Program-made: the position numbers and the translations under genes
Shown: positions 10,751 through 23,161 of the stretch, piece by piece
Layout: each line of letters starts with the position of its first letter
Position numbering within the stretch: the stretch's first letter is position 1
Assembly: GCF_033439725.1 (NCBI RefSeq)
Contig: NW_026944383.1
Coordinates: 1,736,001-1,800,000, forward strand
Reading direction: 5' to 3'
From: Neurospora tetraspora
Taxonomy: Eukaryota; Ascomycota; Sordariomycetes; Sordariales; Sordariaceae
DNA: 64,000 nt
The notes under the pieces: generated by a model
Seen by the model: only the letters and a program-made list of their open reading frames with translations
Databases searched by the model: none
What the model was told of the DNA's origin: nothing

Positions 10751-13700
10751 AGTGTTCATTCTGGATCACCTCCTCAAGACCCGCTTGCACAATATTAAGG
10801 CAAAGAGCCCGCACATGTATGAACAATTCATCCCACTGTTATCATGCTTCAAGGACCACAATACTAAGGACCCTTCTCGCATATAACCAATAAATTTACT
10901 GTACGACGTTTGTATATCTGATTGATTGGCTCGGTTGCCAGAACATACGTACATAGATCCCATCCTTCTGTGGGCCACGGAGAAACTGTACGACAAAGCG
11001 AATGAGCAAATGGAAAGTTCCAAGATTTGTCGCGAACCAGAATGCCTGTTTGTTCTCCTTCCTTTTCACTCTTTTTTCGGTTTCTTTTGAAGCCATGTGA
11101 TAAAATTTGCCTGTAAAGCAATTACAAGACGACAAGAGAAGGAAGGAAGAACAAAAGGAAAATAAGCTGCCGACCACAGTAAACAGGCGCTGCTCTGAGC
11201 TGGAGGATTTGAAGGATCTGTTAAGTTGACGTGCCCAGCCCCCTGCTCTCTCTTTACCTCTCTTTCCTCAGATAACTACTGCCGAATTTTATTCCACGCA
11301 AATTACATATTCCAGAAGTGACGAAGTCGGGAACGGAGCAACCTAGCTCCCGTTTAGGTCCACAGCGGAAGGCTAAATGAAGGGATTCCCCCAACGACAT
11401 CAAAAAATTTTGGCTAAGAGTTATGGAGGCATCAGTCAGTCTGATCTGGTTATACCCGAGGACAAAAAGAAAATGTGGACATCCATCTGACGGTGAGCTT
11501 TGCTTCATGACTTTACCGCTGTCTACAAGTGATCGAGAAAGACTTACACGGGCCCCATCCAAAGCTTCTCCAACATGCCAGATTCAGGTGTTTGTGATTG
11601 TCTTGAAATGAGCAAGACAAGCGTTAATCATGTTAAAAGACAGATCCCTGTTCCCATGTTGTGTGATGGCAGGGTTAACGTGTCACGAAAACAGGCGGCA
11701 ACAACGTGTTTCTAGGTCAGCCGACATTTGAGAAAAATACGCTTCGACGCCATATTATCAAACAGAGCAGCAAACAGACAATCAAAGCGCAAGGGAGAGG
11801 TTAAAATGAGAATCAAGGGGGGATCTGTAAGGCACGCTAAATAATTTAGGGACTACTTTGTGAGGTGTCACTTCTCATAATGTGTAAGCTTGCTGTGAAG
11901 CGATTGTGACGGAAAGCTTTTCCTGCAGTCAGGGCGATAAGTTTGATTGACTGGTGGCAACCAATTGCTGACCTACTGCTATCCTTCGTCAACTTCATAC
12001 TGGGTGAGATGCGAATCTAAAAGCTGGTGGAGTTTCTTTTCTGTCAGACTTGTTGCCAGAAATGACATGGAATTTCCGGAAAAGCAAGCCGCTCAGCACC
12101 CGGTCCGCCACTGGTGTATGTTCGAAGACACCACAAGAGAGGTTCGTATTGCAAGTACCATGTTTAAGCAAGAAGCGGCTTGACGAGGTTTGGGCTAGAG
12201 TGCTGTGGTGAGATTGGAAGAGAGCAGCATCGGAGATCCAAGAAGTTGTATGCTGGTAATATACTGCACGAGGCTGTCGAGAACCCTCACTGACCTTGCA
12301 CGGACCCCTTGCACCCTCGATTCTGCTCACTTGGTTTTCAATAGTACACAGTAAAACGGCAAGGCGGGCAGCTGGGGTGCGAAGGTTATCTGCGCCAGGG
12401 GCAGGGTTTCGGGAGTCTGCGACGGAACCGTACAAACACCCGATCAACCGAACGCCCGAAAGAACGGCACCGACAAAGCGTGAGAATTCGGTATGCGAGG
12501 TACGAAGGTGAAATACTGCGTACATAATTAACCGGCCTTGTCTTTGTGACAAAGCGAAGGGTGAATGTTGCAGAATCTTGTTGTCGTGGGCTTGATTGTG
12601 GACGAAGTGGAAGAATGGAAGGTCGGCACCGCCGACAAAGTAGCACCCCGCAGTGTACCGTATAAACTCCAAAATTGGGACTCGGGAATATATGCAACCT
12701 GCCAGCTTTAGGTAGAATCCATGTTGCAGACTGCGGTATCTTATCAATGAACCCAAGCCCTAACGTACTCTCCAGTGCGTCCAGTTGCTTTGTGTGCTTA
12801 TCTCTGGCAGAATCGGCACATTCCCGAGTCCCAATTTCTCGAGTTTCTACGGTACGAGGGTACTGCGTACTATGGCGAAATATACATCTGGAGAGCGGCA
12901 CGCAAGGGACTTCAAGTCTTCAACAGGCCGGGATTAAAGGACGAGACAAGAATTGTCCAATCAAAGTGTGCGGGGCTCTAACCCCGGGCCCCGCTTGGAC
13001 TGTGCTCCCACTTTGTGGTCAATTCCTCAATTCATTCATGGGCAGAATATCAACCTGTTTTAGAATGCCAAGCAGCAGAAATGGAGCGAAGACAGCATTT
13101 CCGTGACCCTTTAAGCAGCAGACCGAGTTGTCCGTGATTGCATTAGTAGCTATACTCCTGTCTCTGATACCGCATTGCAATAGGGTCCTCTACTTCCATT
13201 GTATTCCATGCTGTCAATTGCGGAAGTGAAGCTACCTTGTAACAACTCGTCATGGGTTTCGCGACAGATACGAGTTTTGCCTGGAGTGTGTGTACTTGGT
13301 ACATCCGAGCTGTACCGCTAGCTCCACTCTTCCACTTCCATCGGTGCCAGCACACCCCGCCGCTGCGCTTCAAATTGTCGAAACTACAAGTGGGTCTTGC
13401 CGGTAGCTCATAAGTGATTTCGCACGCTATACTGTGTACTTCGCTACTTACCATTACTTCCCTTAGGTAGCTCGTAGTTGATGATGTAGTGTTGGATGGA
13501 AGATTAGTAGGCGGATAGAAACTCCTCAGTTCGGTACTAATGGGTTACCTGGCCTTAGAGGTATCTGATGAGAAGGTTACTCCAGGTACTTGCAGCAACA
13601 CCGGGGAGAATTTGCCCAGAAGCCTTTTGACAACCCTGAATGGTCGAGACGAAGTTCTAAACGGTTGCAACTCGCGAGAGTCCACATTGGTGCATTCCGG

Positions 13701-15771
13701 TCCCGCCGGTTGAAGTGGTCCCATTCACTCTCCAGCGGAAAGACACTGTGCTGTCCGTGCTCCCGTCTGCTTGCGGAGATGCTTCATGGAACCTCAATAC
13801 CTAGCAGTGCTACCTGAGGAACAGCACCAGCGGACCCTCACCAGGAAAAAAGCAGCGAACAACCCTGCAAGGCCCGCCATGCAGCACTGATGGGGGCCAC
13901 AGCTCCCGCATTGCCCCAATTTTGCGGCTGAAGCATTCAGCGCAGCGAGGTTGCATGCATAAGCGTTGGCGTCAGCGGCGGGCCTGTTTCTTTATCTCAA
14001 CGACATGTCAAATTGCTGCGTACACTTGAAGCGGCATTCTCTTCTTACTTGTATACCTCGATGTTAACTCCCGCTCATTAACGACGGATTTCTCTGCAAC
14101 TTGTTACTCTGTGTTTCTCCTCGTGTGCTACAGTTATTATCGTTCGCGGTCCGTGGTCCAGACCTGTCACTTCCTTCGCAATCCGGTTCAGCGCGGTCGG
14201 TCCCGTGGTATACTTCCTGACGCCTCATCAGTCTTCTTTGAAGGATGATGTTCGCTAGCACATAGCTTGCTTTGTTGAAATACTTCGACGGGCGCTGATC
14301 CATAAAGAGATCACAGTAGCGTGTGCACGGGAGAAGTCTGTGGCGATCTATCAGGACACCAACTCGGATAAATGCTTTATTGATGTCCATTGGCGTATTC
14401 GGTGAGTCAGCAATCTATGCTCTATGATGGGCTAGTAAATGGACCATCAAGAAAGAAAGAGAGTGTCTTGCGAGGCCTGAAGCCTCATACAGAACAGGGT
14501 TCTGTCGCCCAGATTCCAAGTGGTGTAGTGTTTCTACCATACTGAGCCGGATCAAACCCCTGGAATGGTGTTGAGGAACCAGTTCTGCTTTCCATGCCTC
14601 CCCTTGCCCAATTCAACCATGTTGAATGTCGTGGGGTGAGAATATCTCAGATGACCAGTTTCGAATTTCAAACCCCTGTCACACCCCTACGAAGTATTCT
14701 CATTTCTCAAAAAGTTTTAAGAATATTCTAATCAATGTGTCCATAGAGACCACCTGCGCCAGTGTCCTGACTTAATCTTGGAATGATCGATATTGAGTTG
14801 GAGCCGAGACCATCATCTTGGTATTCATCTTCGCTCTGCTCTCTTCTAGGTTCCGTCTACAAACTGGGATTACCTTCTCGAGACACTCTTAGCTTGTGTG
14901 TCTGTAAAGCTCAACGACGTAACCAAACAGGCAAGCCCAATTGAGCCAAGATCCCTCAAAAGTGATTATGCTTCGAGCCATGTTTGTCCGCAATCTGCCC
15001 TTGTACAATTGAGCTTCCAGCGTTACAGCATGTGCAGTCATCGCCATTCTGGCCAGCACGATGGGATCTCTGATATGGGACGGTGTGCAACAAAATCCAG
15101 ACATTTCTCGCCTGATATCTGCTTGATCATCGCTCGCCGTGCGGGCTGCCGAGGACCGTCGTAAGGGTCTGAACCGCCAAAACCATCATGACCACGACTC
15201 ACGAAGTGATCGCCATCTGACAGATTTGGTAAACTTACCTTCACTTCGATTTACAAGATGCTGCCAAGTCACTCTACTTCTTGGATCCAGTGAAGGAGAA
15301 CCACGCCACAAAGCGTCTCCTGCCCCACTCCCAGCCGTTGCTCTCCCAAACTCTGAATAGAGAAAGTTATTCAGGCCCAAAACAGGAGGGGCTGGACCTT
15401 ACCGGTGACTTGGGATGAAAACCAGTTTGCCAAAAGAGAACCACTCCAGCCAATGATTGGGCTTGCATCGAATCCCCCGAGCCATTCACCGGCCAGTGAA
15501 TGCTATTCAGGGCCGTGTCAATAGCCGTCAATAGACAAAGCGGTTCCACCCAAAAATCCCGACGTCGTTGCCCCTCCTTATAATCTCCCTCCCTTCCAAT
15601 TCTTCCTTCTTCCCACTCCTTACATTCCTCCGTCAACTTCGCAACAATAGTCGACAATCACGACCAATCTTCGCCATCAACTCATTTCTCCCTCCCACAA
15701 TCAATCGCCCAAGTCTTTGACAATCTCAAGCATCAGCCTTCTGCATCGTCAACGAACAATCAATCGACACA
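10751..15771. other. gene-poor DNA upstream of mat a-1 (probable idiomorph and flank)
   Basis: Five kilobases of near-even base composition with no recognisable gene. The longest frame is 253 codons at 11995-12756 on the minus strand, but it opens with TTG and has no motif. Position between SLA2 and mat a-1 makes this the likely place for the non-conserved part of the mat a idiomorph and any mating-type-linked variable flank. I see no alpha-box (mat A-1), PPF (mat A-2) or second HMG (mat A-3) gene, consistent with an a-type locus. The idiomorph edge cannot be placed without the opposite mating type. The last ~200 bases are CT-rich and should hold the mat a-1 promoter and leader. Confidence 0.45.
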
Positions 15772-17213
15772 ATGGACGGCAACTTGACGCACCCCGCTCC
15801 GGACGTCACGACCACCTTGGCTTGGTCGCGCATCTCGAACCAACTCGGACACTGGAACGACCGCAAAGTCATTGCCATTCCTCTGAGCGACTTCCTTAAC
15901 ACCGACCCTGTCACTCAGTCTGGCATCATCGCCAGCTTCAAGTAAGTGTCCTCACCCATTTCTCACCTTACCTTGTACTGACCATTTGCACCAGGAAAGC
16001 GACTGGTGAAGAGGGCATGTTTGCTCGCGATCCCGAGTCACTGGGAATCATGCTTCTTGGCCCCGCCAAGCTGTTCAAGCCCGATGGTGTCGTCGTCGAC
16101 GGCAACCTTTTCTGGGATCCCAAGGGCATCCATGCTTCGGCACCCAAGGAGCAGCAGAAGAAGGTCAAGATTCCTCGCCCTCCCAACGCCTACATCTTGT
16201 ACCGAAAGGACCATCATCGTGAGATCCGCGAGCGGAACCCCGGACTCCACAACAACGAGATTTGTAAGTTTCTTGTCACCATGACCTATAACGTTTGACC
16301 CTGAGACTAACCTCACTTAGCGGTCATCGTCGGCAACATGTGGCGTGATGAGCAGCCGCACATTCGCGAGAAATATTTCAACATGGCCAATGAGATCAAG
16401 ACCAGACTGTTGCTGGAGCATCCCGACTATCGCTACGCTCCACGTCGGCCTCAAGACATTCGCAGGCGCGTCTCGCCGTATCTCAAGATCAAGCTCCTCA
16501 ACTATGACGCTCATGGCAACCTTCTTTGGGGCACCGTCAACGGCGAGGATGCTGCGCTAATTCGGACTCATTTCCACGGAGTCGTTCGTGTTGAGGAAAT
16601 GGATGATGGCTGCAGAATTGTCTGCCGTCCCGTCGCAGGATCTAGAAAACTTCGCGCCGCCGTTGTCGACACATGGATGCCTCGCTATACGGTTGATCCA
16701 ACCCCCCCCGCTGAGGACGACGATGCCGCGGCACAGGCTTTCAACTTCAACGACCCCATGGACCCCTTGGCCGGCGCTTATTTCCCTGTGAATGATCACC
16801 TCTGGGTCACCGTCAACCAAACCCCTCCCTTCAATGCCCCTCCCCCCAATCCCCACCCACACCTGGGTTTCGTTCACCCCGACGGCATGGAGGCAGTTAT
16901 TCACAACGTTCAGGACATGATTGCCCAGGTCCAGGAGGCCAATCAGGCTGCTGCCGCTAACGCCACCTCCGCTACCACCGCTGCGCCTGCCGTCACTCAG
17001 GTTATGGCTGACAATACCATCAACCCAGCCCTCATTCCCACTGTGAACACTAATGCGACCGTTCTTCCTCACGTCCACACCATTCCCGACAACGCCACCG
17101 TCACGCCTTCCGCCACTGGAAATTCGGTTCACGTTGTTACACCCGGTCACCAGGGGTATCACCTCATCAACTGGCCCCCGCTGTCCAGTGAAAACATGGA
17201 TACCGAGGACTGA
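15772..17213 (+). CDS. mat a-1: mating-type protein a-1 (MATA_HMG transcription factor)
   Basis: Exons 15772-15941, 15995-16263 and 16321-17213 give 443 residues; the introns are 53 and 57 nt with ACTGAC and ACTAAC branch sites. The N-terminus (MDGNLTHPAPD, then AWSRISNQLGHWNDRKVIAI) and HMG box (from KIPRPPNAYILYRKDHHR at ~115 to ~186) match the Neurospora a mating-type regulator as I remember it. The second intron splits Ser147 of the box, the position conserved across MAT1-2-1 genes. It is a nuclear DNA-binding protein controlling mating identity, a-pheromone/receptor expression and, in heterokaryons, vegetative incompatibility. The C-terminal third is low-complexity Asn/Pro/Thr/Val-rich and may vary between species. 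No mat A gene is visible, so the strain is mat a. Confidence 0.96.
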
Positions 17214-18632
17214 GGTAGGCGTTGCGTTGCTGTCACAAGGGACCAGTTTCTGTTTTTTCCGACACATTCTATCAGTGCGGTTCAGCAGCATCATCAGTCT
17301 CGATCCGTCTATTCCATCAGCCATTTCAATCAGCAGCTGGATCTCAGTTTTGACATCACCGCAAAGTCACCTGCCTCGTCCTTCTTGGGTTTGGCTCTCA
17401 GACTTTTGCATACGACGACAAGACTTTGACGCCGGCATGGATACAGCAAGCAACAACGGTCTCGGTTTCTTTTTTCTCATGGTTCGCATTTCCTTATTTG
17501 TTCTTTGTCAGAGTCACAGCAAGCACACATCTTTCTCGACAGTCCGCACTGGTCTCATCGGCACTAACTCATCCATACTTTTGGCGTCTGTTTCTTCTTC
17601 GTCATCTCACCGTTCACGGTAAAGGGATCTTAGCAGAAAACGGGGGGTGCGACATATGCACTGGGTCGGTCAGAAGGGGCTTAACAGTCAACAGTCTTTT
17701 TTCAGGAGGAAGCAGCATGGTGCACATCTCATTTGCATTTCGGTTCGGTTCGGTAAAAGGTATCTCAAGGTACCACACAAGTCACATGGCGGAGGGCATA
17801 ATGGGTTGGCTTTGGTCTTTTTCACATCAGGGAGGGACAGGTCTGGTTTGTTTTTGCATGGCATGGCGCAAGGTCAATGATATCCAAGGGGGTCGGTTTC
17901 TGGTCTCATTTTATGGTTTCTTTTCCTTTGTTGCTAGCATATAGGAGCGCGGGGTGGCTGGCGCATCATGGTTCTTTCATCAAAGTCTCCGGGGATTCGG
18001 GGCTTATTTCGCTCGTCTAGGTAGCACAGGTAGATCACAAAAAAAAATAAGCATTATTAAAAAAACCCAACCTCTTCGTCCGTATGTCCTTGTGACATTC
18101 ATTCGCTTGACAAAGTCTGCTTTGCTTGCTTGTGTCCGCTGTGCTTCAAGCTGTCCCGTCTTTCCGTCGGTTGGCCTTGCTGCTTTGTCTGTCTCCCGCT
18201 TCGTGCTGTGAGAGGGACGGAGCGATACGTCAAACATGCCAGCCCGAGAGTATCACCAGTAGAGGGCAGCGGCTCATTCCCTAAATACAAATCACGAGGA
18301 GGCGGAGAAGCTGCGGAATAGTAAACGGACATGGGCTTCGGGACAATTCGCATGTGTGCTATCAGGAGACATACAACCGCATTCAACCACCTGCAGGATA
18401 GGAAGATTGGATCTTAGGAGTATCTCTCATTGTCATTATCTGCAACGCCTCAATCTCCAGCCCTCAACCAATCCGTCCTCCTCCTTGCCGCGGGCGCCTC
18501 TGCCCATATCAAGAGCAGCCTCTCTTCCGTCCCCTCGGGCTGGAAGAAGAATCGCCCCGCCTCCGCTGACGAGAGCGTCTCGCTCAAGATCGTCCTCCCA
18601 TTGCAATGTTATCCAATACGACCTGAGACCGC
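17214..18632. other. intergenic between mat a-1 and apn2 (convergent)
   Basis: 1.4 kb bearing the 3' ends of two convergent genes. Open frames up to 189 codons are Ser-rich pyrimidine-tract artefacts without motifs. The right edge of the mat idiomorph probably falls in or near this interval, but one sequence cannot show it. Confidence 0.4.
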
Positions 18633-20846
18633 CTACTGCCGCCCACTCCAGTCACTGCTCCATATGAACGTCTTGCATCGAAACTCCGTGCCCGTTTCCT
18701 TGTCGCCGGACGGTCCGAGGGGTCGAGCGCACATGTAGAAGGATCGGCCTGTAATGAGACGAGAATCAAGGAGTGTTAGCTTGAGGTCGTCAGACTGGTT
18801 CAAGGGAGGGAGGGAAGGAAGGAAGGAAGGAGGGCAATCGAAAGAAGACAAGAGGAGGAAAACAAGAACATCACATACCGCAGTTGATCCCCGGCTTCTT
18901 GGTCACCAAGCTCTGGCAATCGTCGCCGTGCTCACACTTGGGAACGACCCTCTTGCCAAGCAGCTTCGACCAAGACTCTTTGTTCTGGATGGGGTCGAAG
19001 ACCGTTTTTCTTTTGCCTTCGTCCTCCATGGCGGTGTCGGTTGCTTTGTGTTTGGCCGGGCTGGTCTTGGATTCGACGGCGTCTTCGTCCCATTCTTCTA
19101 TATCGTCGGCTTCGAAGGATCGCTTTGGTTGGCTTCCTTTCGCTGGAGATGGCTCGTTTCGCGTTGTTGTTTCGGCTATCGTTGCGGGAGAGTGATTGTT
19201 TCCGTTTATAGGGGAAGGTCGTTCCTCTGGGTTGAGAGTTGGAGTTGGAGTCTTCGGCTTGAAGAAGCCCATGAGCGTACTTTGCGATGGGCCTGGCCCG
19301 GTTTTCGAGGATGGCTGCTTGGAGAGGGCCGCCTTGACTTTCTTCTGTGGCCTAATGGATGATGCCGGTTGTTCAGCTCGTCTCTTTGGGCCGGGGGATG
19401 TTTGCGACAATGCTGGCTCTGTTGTAGTTGACTGAGATAACGACTGCTTCGGCGATGGTGCGGAGCTCGCGGCCTCCTGTAGTGCAGCACTGGCATGCGC
19501 TGTGGTGGAAGATGTATTGGTAGGATCAGAAGTGTCTTGGCTGTCGGCAGCCGGGGTGGCTGACTTGGGTGTGGTGGACGGGGTTTTCCTCTTGAAGAAC
19601 ATGTCCTTGATGCTCTGCCGTCGGTCAAACTCTGGAATGAGCTTCGCCGAGGTAGGCAGACAGTCCTTTTGGGACCATTCACGCTGGCGTTGACCGTCCT
19701 TGAACATGCCCTCCGGATTCACTATGTCTGTGATGGGAATGGTGGTACCATCTTTGCTGACAGTATCGCCAATGGTGGCATAGACCGGGCAGTGATCAGA
19801 TCCCAAGAGGCCTTCCTGAATGTTGGCGTCGATAAACCAGTCTTTGATTCCGGAGGAACAGAGGACGTAGTCGATCCGGCTACCAAAGTTTCCGGGCCTT
19901 GCGTTCTTCCTTGTTTCCCAGCAGGTGTACATGCCCGGTCGCCTTGGATGGAACTCTCTGCAGAGATCCCAAAGAACGGGCTTCTCTCGCCCCTCGTCTG
20001 GCTCACCGATCACTCGGCCACCGAAGACGATTTGGTTCAAGAAGCGGCGTGAAGGGGTCGAGATGAAGTCGTCGAGTGTCATAGCCTCCTTTTTCAACCG
20101 TTCTGGTAGGCCGGCGGTATCCATTTCGTTTCGGATGATGTTGAGGTCGCCGCAAAGGAATACCCCCTTCCCCATGGAGACAAGGTTACGAACTCTGGCG
20201 TCCATGGCGTCGATGAAGGCCTGACGGAACTCGGTCCTGGTCTCATCTCGCGTAGCCGGGCTGTATACACCGATAAGAACAAAGGCAGGGAACTCTAAGA
20301 TGACACATCTTCCTTCGGAGTCGAGTTGAGCTTCATCTATGTCGCTGGAGAGCTGGCCGGGAGTGGGATAACCGCCAATCTGCTGATCGGCGGGCAGGTC
20401 GCGAAACTTTGTGGACGAGTTCGGTGGGCACAGGACGCCAGTAATGCCTTCTTCGGCGCGTATCGGGCAGCATTTCGAGGAACGAGCGTAGATTGCAACT
20501 CCCGAGTAACCCTTCTTGTACTTGGGTAAGCTGAAATACACATCCCAGCCAGGGACGAGGACCATGTCGTCTCTCAAGTCTTTCCGCTGAATCTTGGTCT
20601 CCTGCATGACCACAATATCGGCTTCCAAGGTGTCGAACATGGCCTGAAACGTGCGATTCTCCCGCCATGGCTGGTAACTGAATGGATTTCTTGGAATGGG
20701 GTCAGAGCTGGTTCATAATGGCAACTTGTCGTGTTGGGACTGACCTGATACCATTCACTACACGTTTGTTTGCGTTAGACAAGGCAAGAAGCAGCAAAAA
20801 CACGCGAAAGGATCTCACCATTCCACGTCGTGATCCGTAACCCCAT
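18633..20846 (-). CDS. apn2: APN2, class II AP endonuclease 2 with C-terminal GRF zinc finger
   Basis: Minus-strand exons 20846-20819, 20757-20745 (13 nt), 20689-18879 and 18748-18633 give 655 residues. Exon joining rebuilds the invariant TWNVNGIRNPF start of the EEP nuclease fold. Catalytic motifs follow: QETKIQ (Glu44), GDLN (Asp195, Asn197), RIDYVL and GSDH (Asp312, His313). Two PCNA-binding boxes, QSIKDMFF (~372) and QSTLMGFF (~483), lie in the Ser/Pro-rich linker. The last intron splits the GRF zinc finger (CEHGDDC...INCGRSFYMC...FRC), which exon 4 completes. The enzyme cuts DNA at abasic sites and trims 3' blocks in base-excision repair. APN2 is the standard right-hand neighbour of MAT. 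The third intron (130 nt) contains a purine-rich GGAAGGA tract. Confidence 0.95.
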
Positions 20847-21612
20847 TTTCAGATCTTCGTTCGGTGATGCTCAAGGGAGCTGTCCTCATACAACCAGGGT
20901 TAGGGGTACAATAGAGTCACTTTGGTCGCCGGATGCGGTGCTGGAAATTGCAGAGGCCACACGAGATGCAGAGGAGGGACATGGGCTGTCGTCTCAGTTT
21001 TTGGCTTTGCATGAGCAATTGTTCAGGTCTCGGGATCTTGACCAGAATGGAACCAACAAGACTTTTACCGGGAACAATTATGTTTCCCTCACGTCGCTAC
21101 ATGCACCGATATCTCGAGTCTCTTGGAGTTTGCCACAACTCGATATGGACGCCGCGAACTGGTCGTTTGTCGTCTGTCGTTTGCCGCGTCCACAAGCGAA
21201 CGACTGGCTCGTGCGTTCCAATTGCGCCGTTGAATGCGGCGGTCCACCCTTTGGAGCACACGAAGTCACCTGACAGGCAGCTGCTCACTGCCAAGACAGC
21301 TTTCGTCATTCCGACCGTTGGCGCAAGCTTTCAACGGGGAACGTGCAGCTAACAGTGTGGCTTGAGCCTGACCGCCTTTGCACTCCAGCCACACCTCATG
21401 GACAGCCGCAGCCCACCCACCCGAGGTCGAGCCGAGCAATGAGCTGATCGGTCTCTGACCTCAGAGCTTCGCACCCGGAGTCACGAGAAGCCGCCAAGCG
21501 CAGGAGGGAAAAAGTGGGGCCCGTTGCTACAACCTTTGCTGCTGATTCCGCATCCACCTCGTTACCACTCCTCCAACACCACCTGTAATCGACCACAACG
21601 AATACGGACACC
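20847..21612. promoter_or_regulatory. divergent promoter region between apn2 and cox13
   Basis: 765 bp between two divergent start codons; no motif-bearing ORF. It should contain both promoters and leaders. No repeat or specific operator was recognised. Confidence 0.4.
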
Positions 21613-22549
21613 ATGTTCGCCCAACGCCAGATGTTCTTCGCGCGCCTCGCCGCCAACCTCCGCGCCCCCGCGGTCCGCCAGACCGTCCAGCGCCGCTTCG
21701 CCAGCACCCCTGCTACCGACTCCGGCAAGAACGCCTTCGTCCGCGAGCGTGAGAACGTCAAGAAGCACGCCGCTGAGACCATGGGTGCGCCCTAACCCAC
21801 CACCCGCCCTTGTCAATTGCCAAACACGAATATCGATGGACGGGAATGCTAACCGGGAGTCACCATACAGAGCTCTGGCGCAAGATCTCCCTCTAGTATG
21901 CGCATTCCCTCTCCTCCCCCCAAATCCCCGTTGCGTGGTTTTTCCCGGATGGATCCCCCGAGCTCTGAAGGAGCTGGAGCTCCAACTAGCTCCAACGAAG
22001 CTCCACCGAGCTCCAACGGAAGCTCGACTTCAACTACGAACGCATGACAACAACGTCATAGCCGACGCGCACCGCCGAGAAGCACGAAGGGGGATCAACA
22101 GTCAACACCTACGGAATGCTTGATGGCGTGAGGGACAGAAAAGGGGAACGGGAACACGATAAGCTAACGAAACTCACCCTTTCTCCCAGCGGCATCCCCC
22201 CTGCTCTTGCCCTCGCCGGCTACAACGCCTACACCCTCTACAACGAGCATTGGGAGCACTGGTCCCACCTCCCTCCCCTTGAGGAGCGCACCGAGTACCC
22301 CTACCAGAACATCCGCACCCGCAACTACCCCTGGGGCGATGGTGACAAGACTCTCTTGTACGTTCAACCCAACCGAAGCTCGCACAGCCGAGCTTCCCTG
22401 CATGGCCTCTCTGAACCTTGAAGGAGCTTTGAGCGAGCCGAGCCCCATCGATGGAGCTCCATTCTATGGCAACAAGTACTAACCCGAAACCAACCCTGTT
22501 TAGCTGGAACGAGTCTGTCAACTACCACAACCGCGACAAGGTCACGTAA
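21613..22549 (+). CDS. cox13: cytochrome c oxidase subunit 6A/COX13
   Basis: Four exons, 21613-21784, 21871-21895 (25 nt), 22190-22357 and 22504-22549, give 136 residues. Residues 1-~35 are Arg/Ala-rich and end RRFAS, a mitochondrial presequence. The mature part has the family's ELWRKISL lead, one transmembrane segment (YGIPPALALAGYNAYTLY, ~66-83) and the conserved YPWGDGDKTLFWN block formed across intron 3. It is a nuclear-encoded regulatory subunit of complex IV in the inner mitochondrial membrane. Introns 2 (294 nt) and 3 (146 nt) are long for this window and both carry many AGCTC/GAGCT words. COX13 beside APN2 is standard synteny for Sordariomycete MAT loci. Confidence 0.94.
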
Positions 22550-23161
22550 GTGGCTTGTTAATGCGAGCTTCACAACCACCACGCTTGCCCTTGCTTGCTA
22601 GACTGGCATCATCCCTGGATTTTTGGTATAACAAAGAAAGATGGGACAAGAAGCAAACTACAGCTAGCATGTAGTTAGAGCACGCGGAACGGAACTGTGA
22701 ATAGAAGATGTGGAAGGGAAGGACATGAAGAGTGCTAGAGGCACCATCACGTCCATCCATCCTCAAATGAATATATCCTTTTTACTGCATTATGAGATCA
22801 AGCCCTGTAAAGGCATGCCATTGACATCCATATGACCTCATCCTTGATGGAATCCTATGTCTAGGATGAGAACAGTCTGTTCTACTGCTATTGTTGGGGG
22901 ACGCCATGAGACAAAGTGCAATGAGCCTTGATAGTTTCCATCCATTTCTACTAGGGATTTAAAGACACAACAAGAGGCTCACACTCGGGCATCTATCAAT
23001 GAAATCAAACATCTGACTCCATGGCCAGCAACAGTATCTTTTCCATTCATCATCAAGTCATTACAACCGAACTGCCCCATAAGGGTTCCGAACGAAGCTT
23101 CATTGAGCTCAATCCAAACCACGTCACAGCTTACAAGATCCTCCTTTGCCTTATCCGTCCA
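22550..23161. other. intergenic between cox13 and apc5 (convergent)
   Basis: 612 bp holding the 3' UTRs of two convergent genes. No ORF with motifs and no repeat recognised. Confidence 0.4.

Noticed and set aside
11995-12756. 253-codon minus-strand frame in the mat upstream region
   Set aside because: It opens with TTG, has no domain or typical composition, and overlaps other frames. Retained only as part of the gene-poor region.
19206-19682. 158-codon frame overlapping apn2 on the same strand
   Set aside because: Alternative frame of the Ser/Pro-rich linker of apn2; the apn2 frame carries the PIP boxes and continues to the zinc finger.
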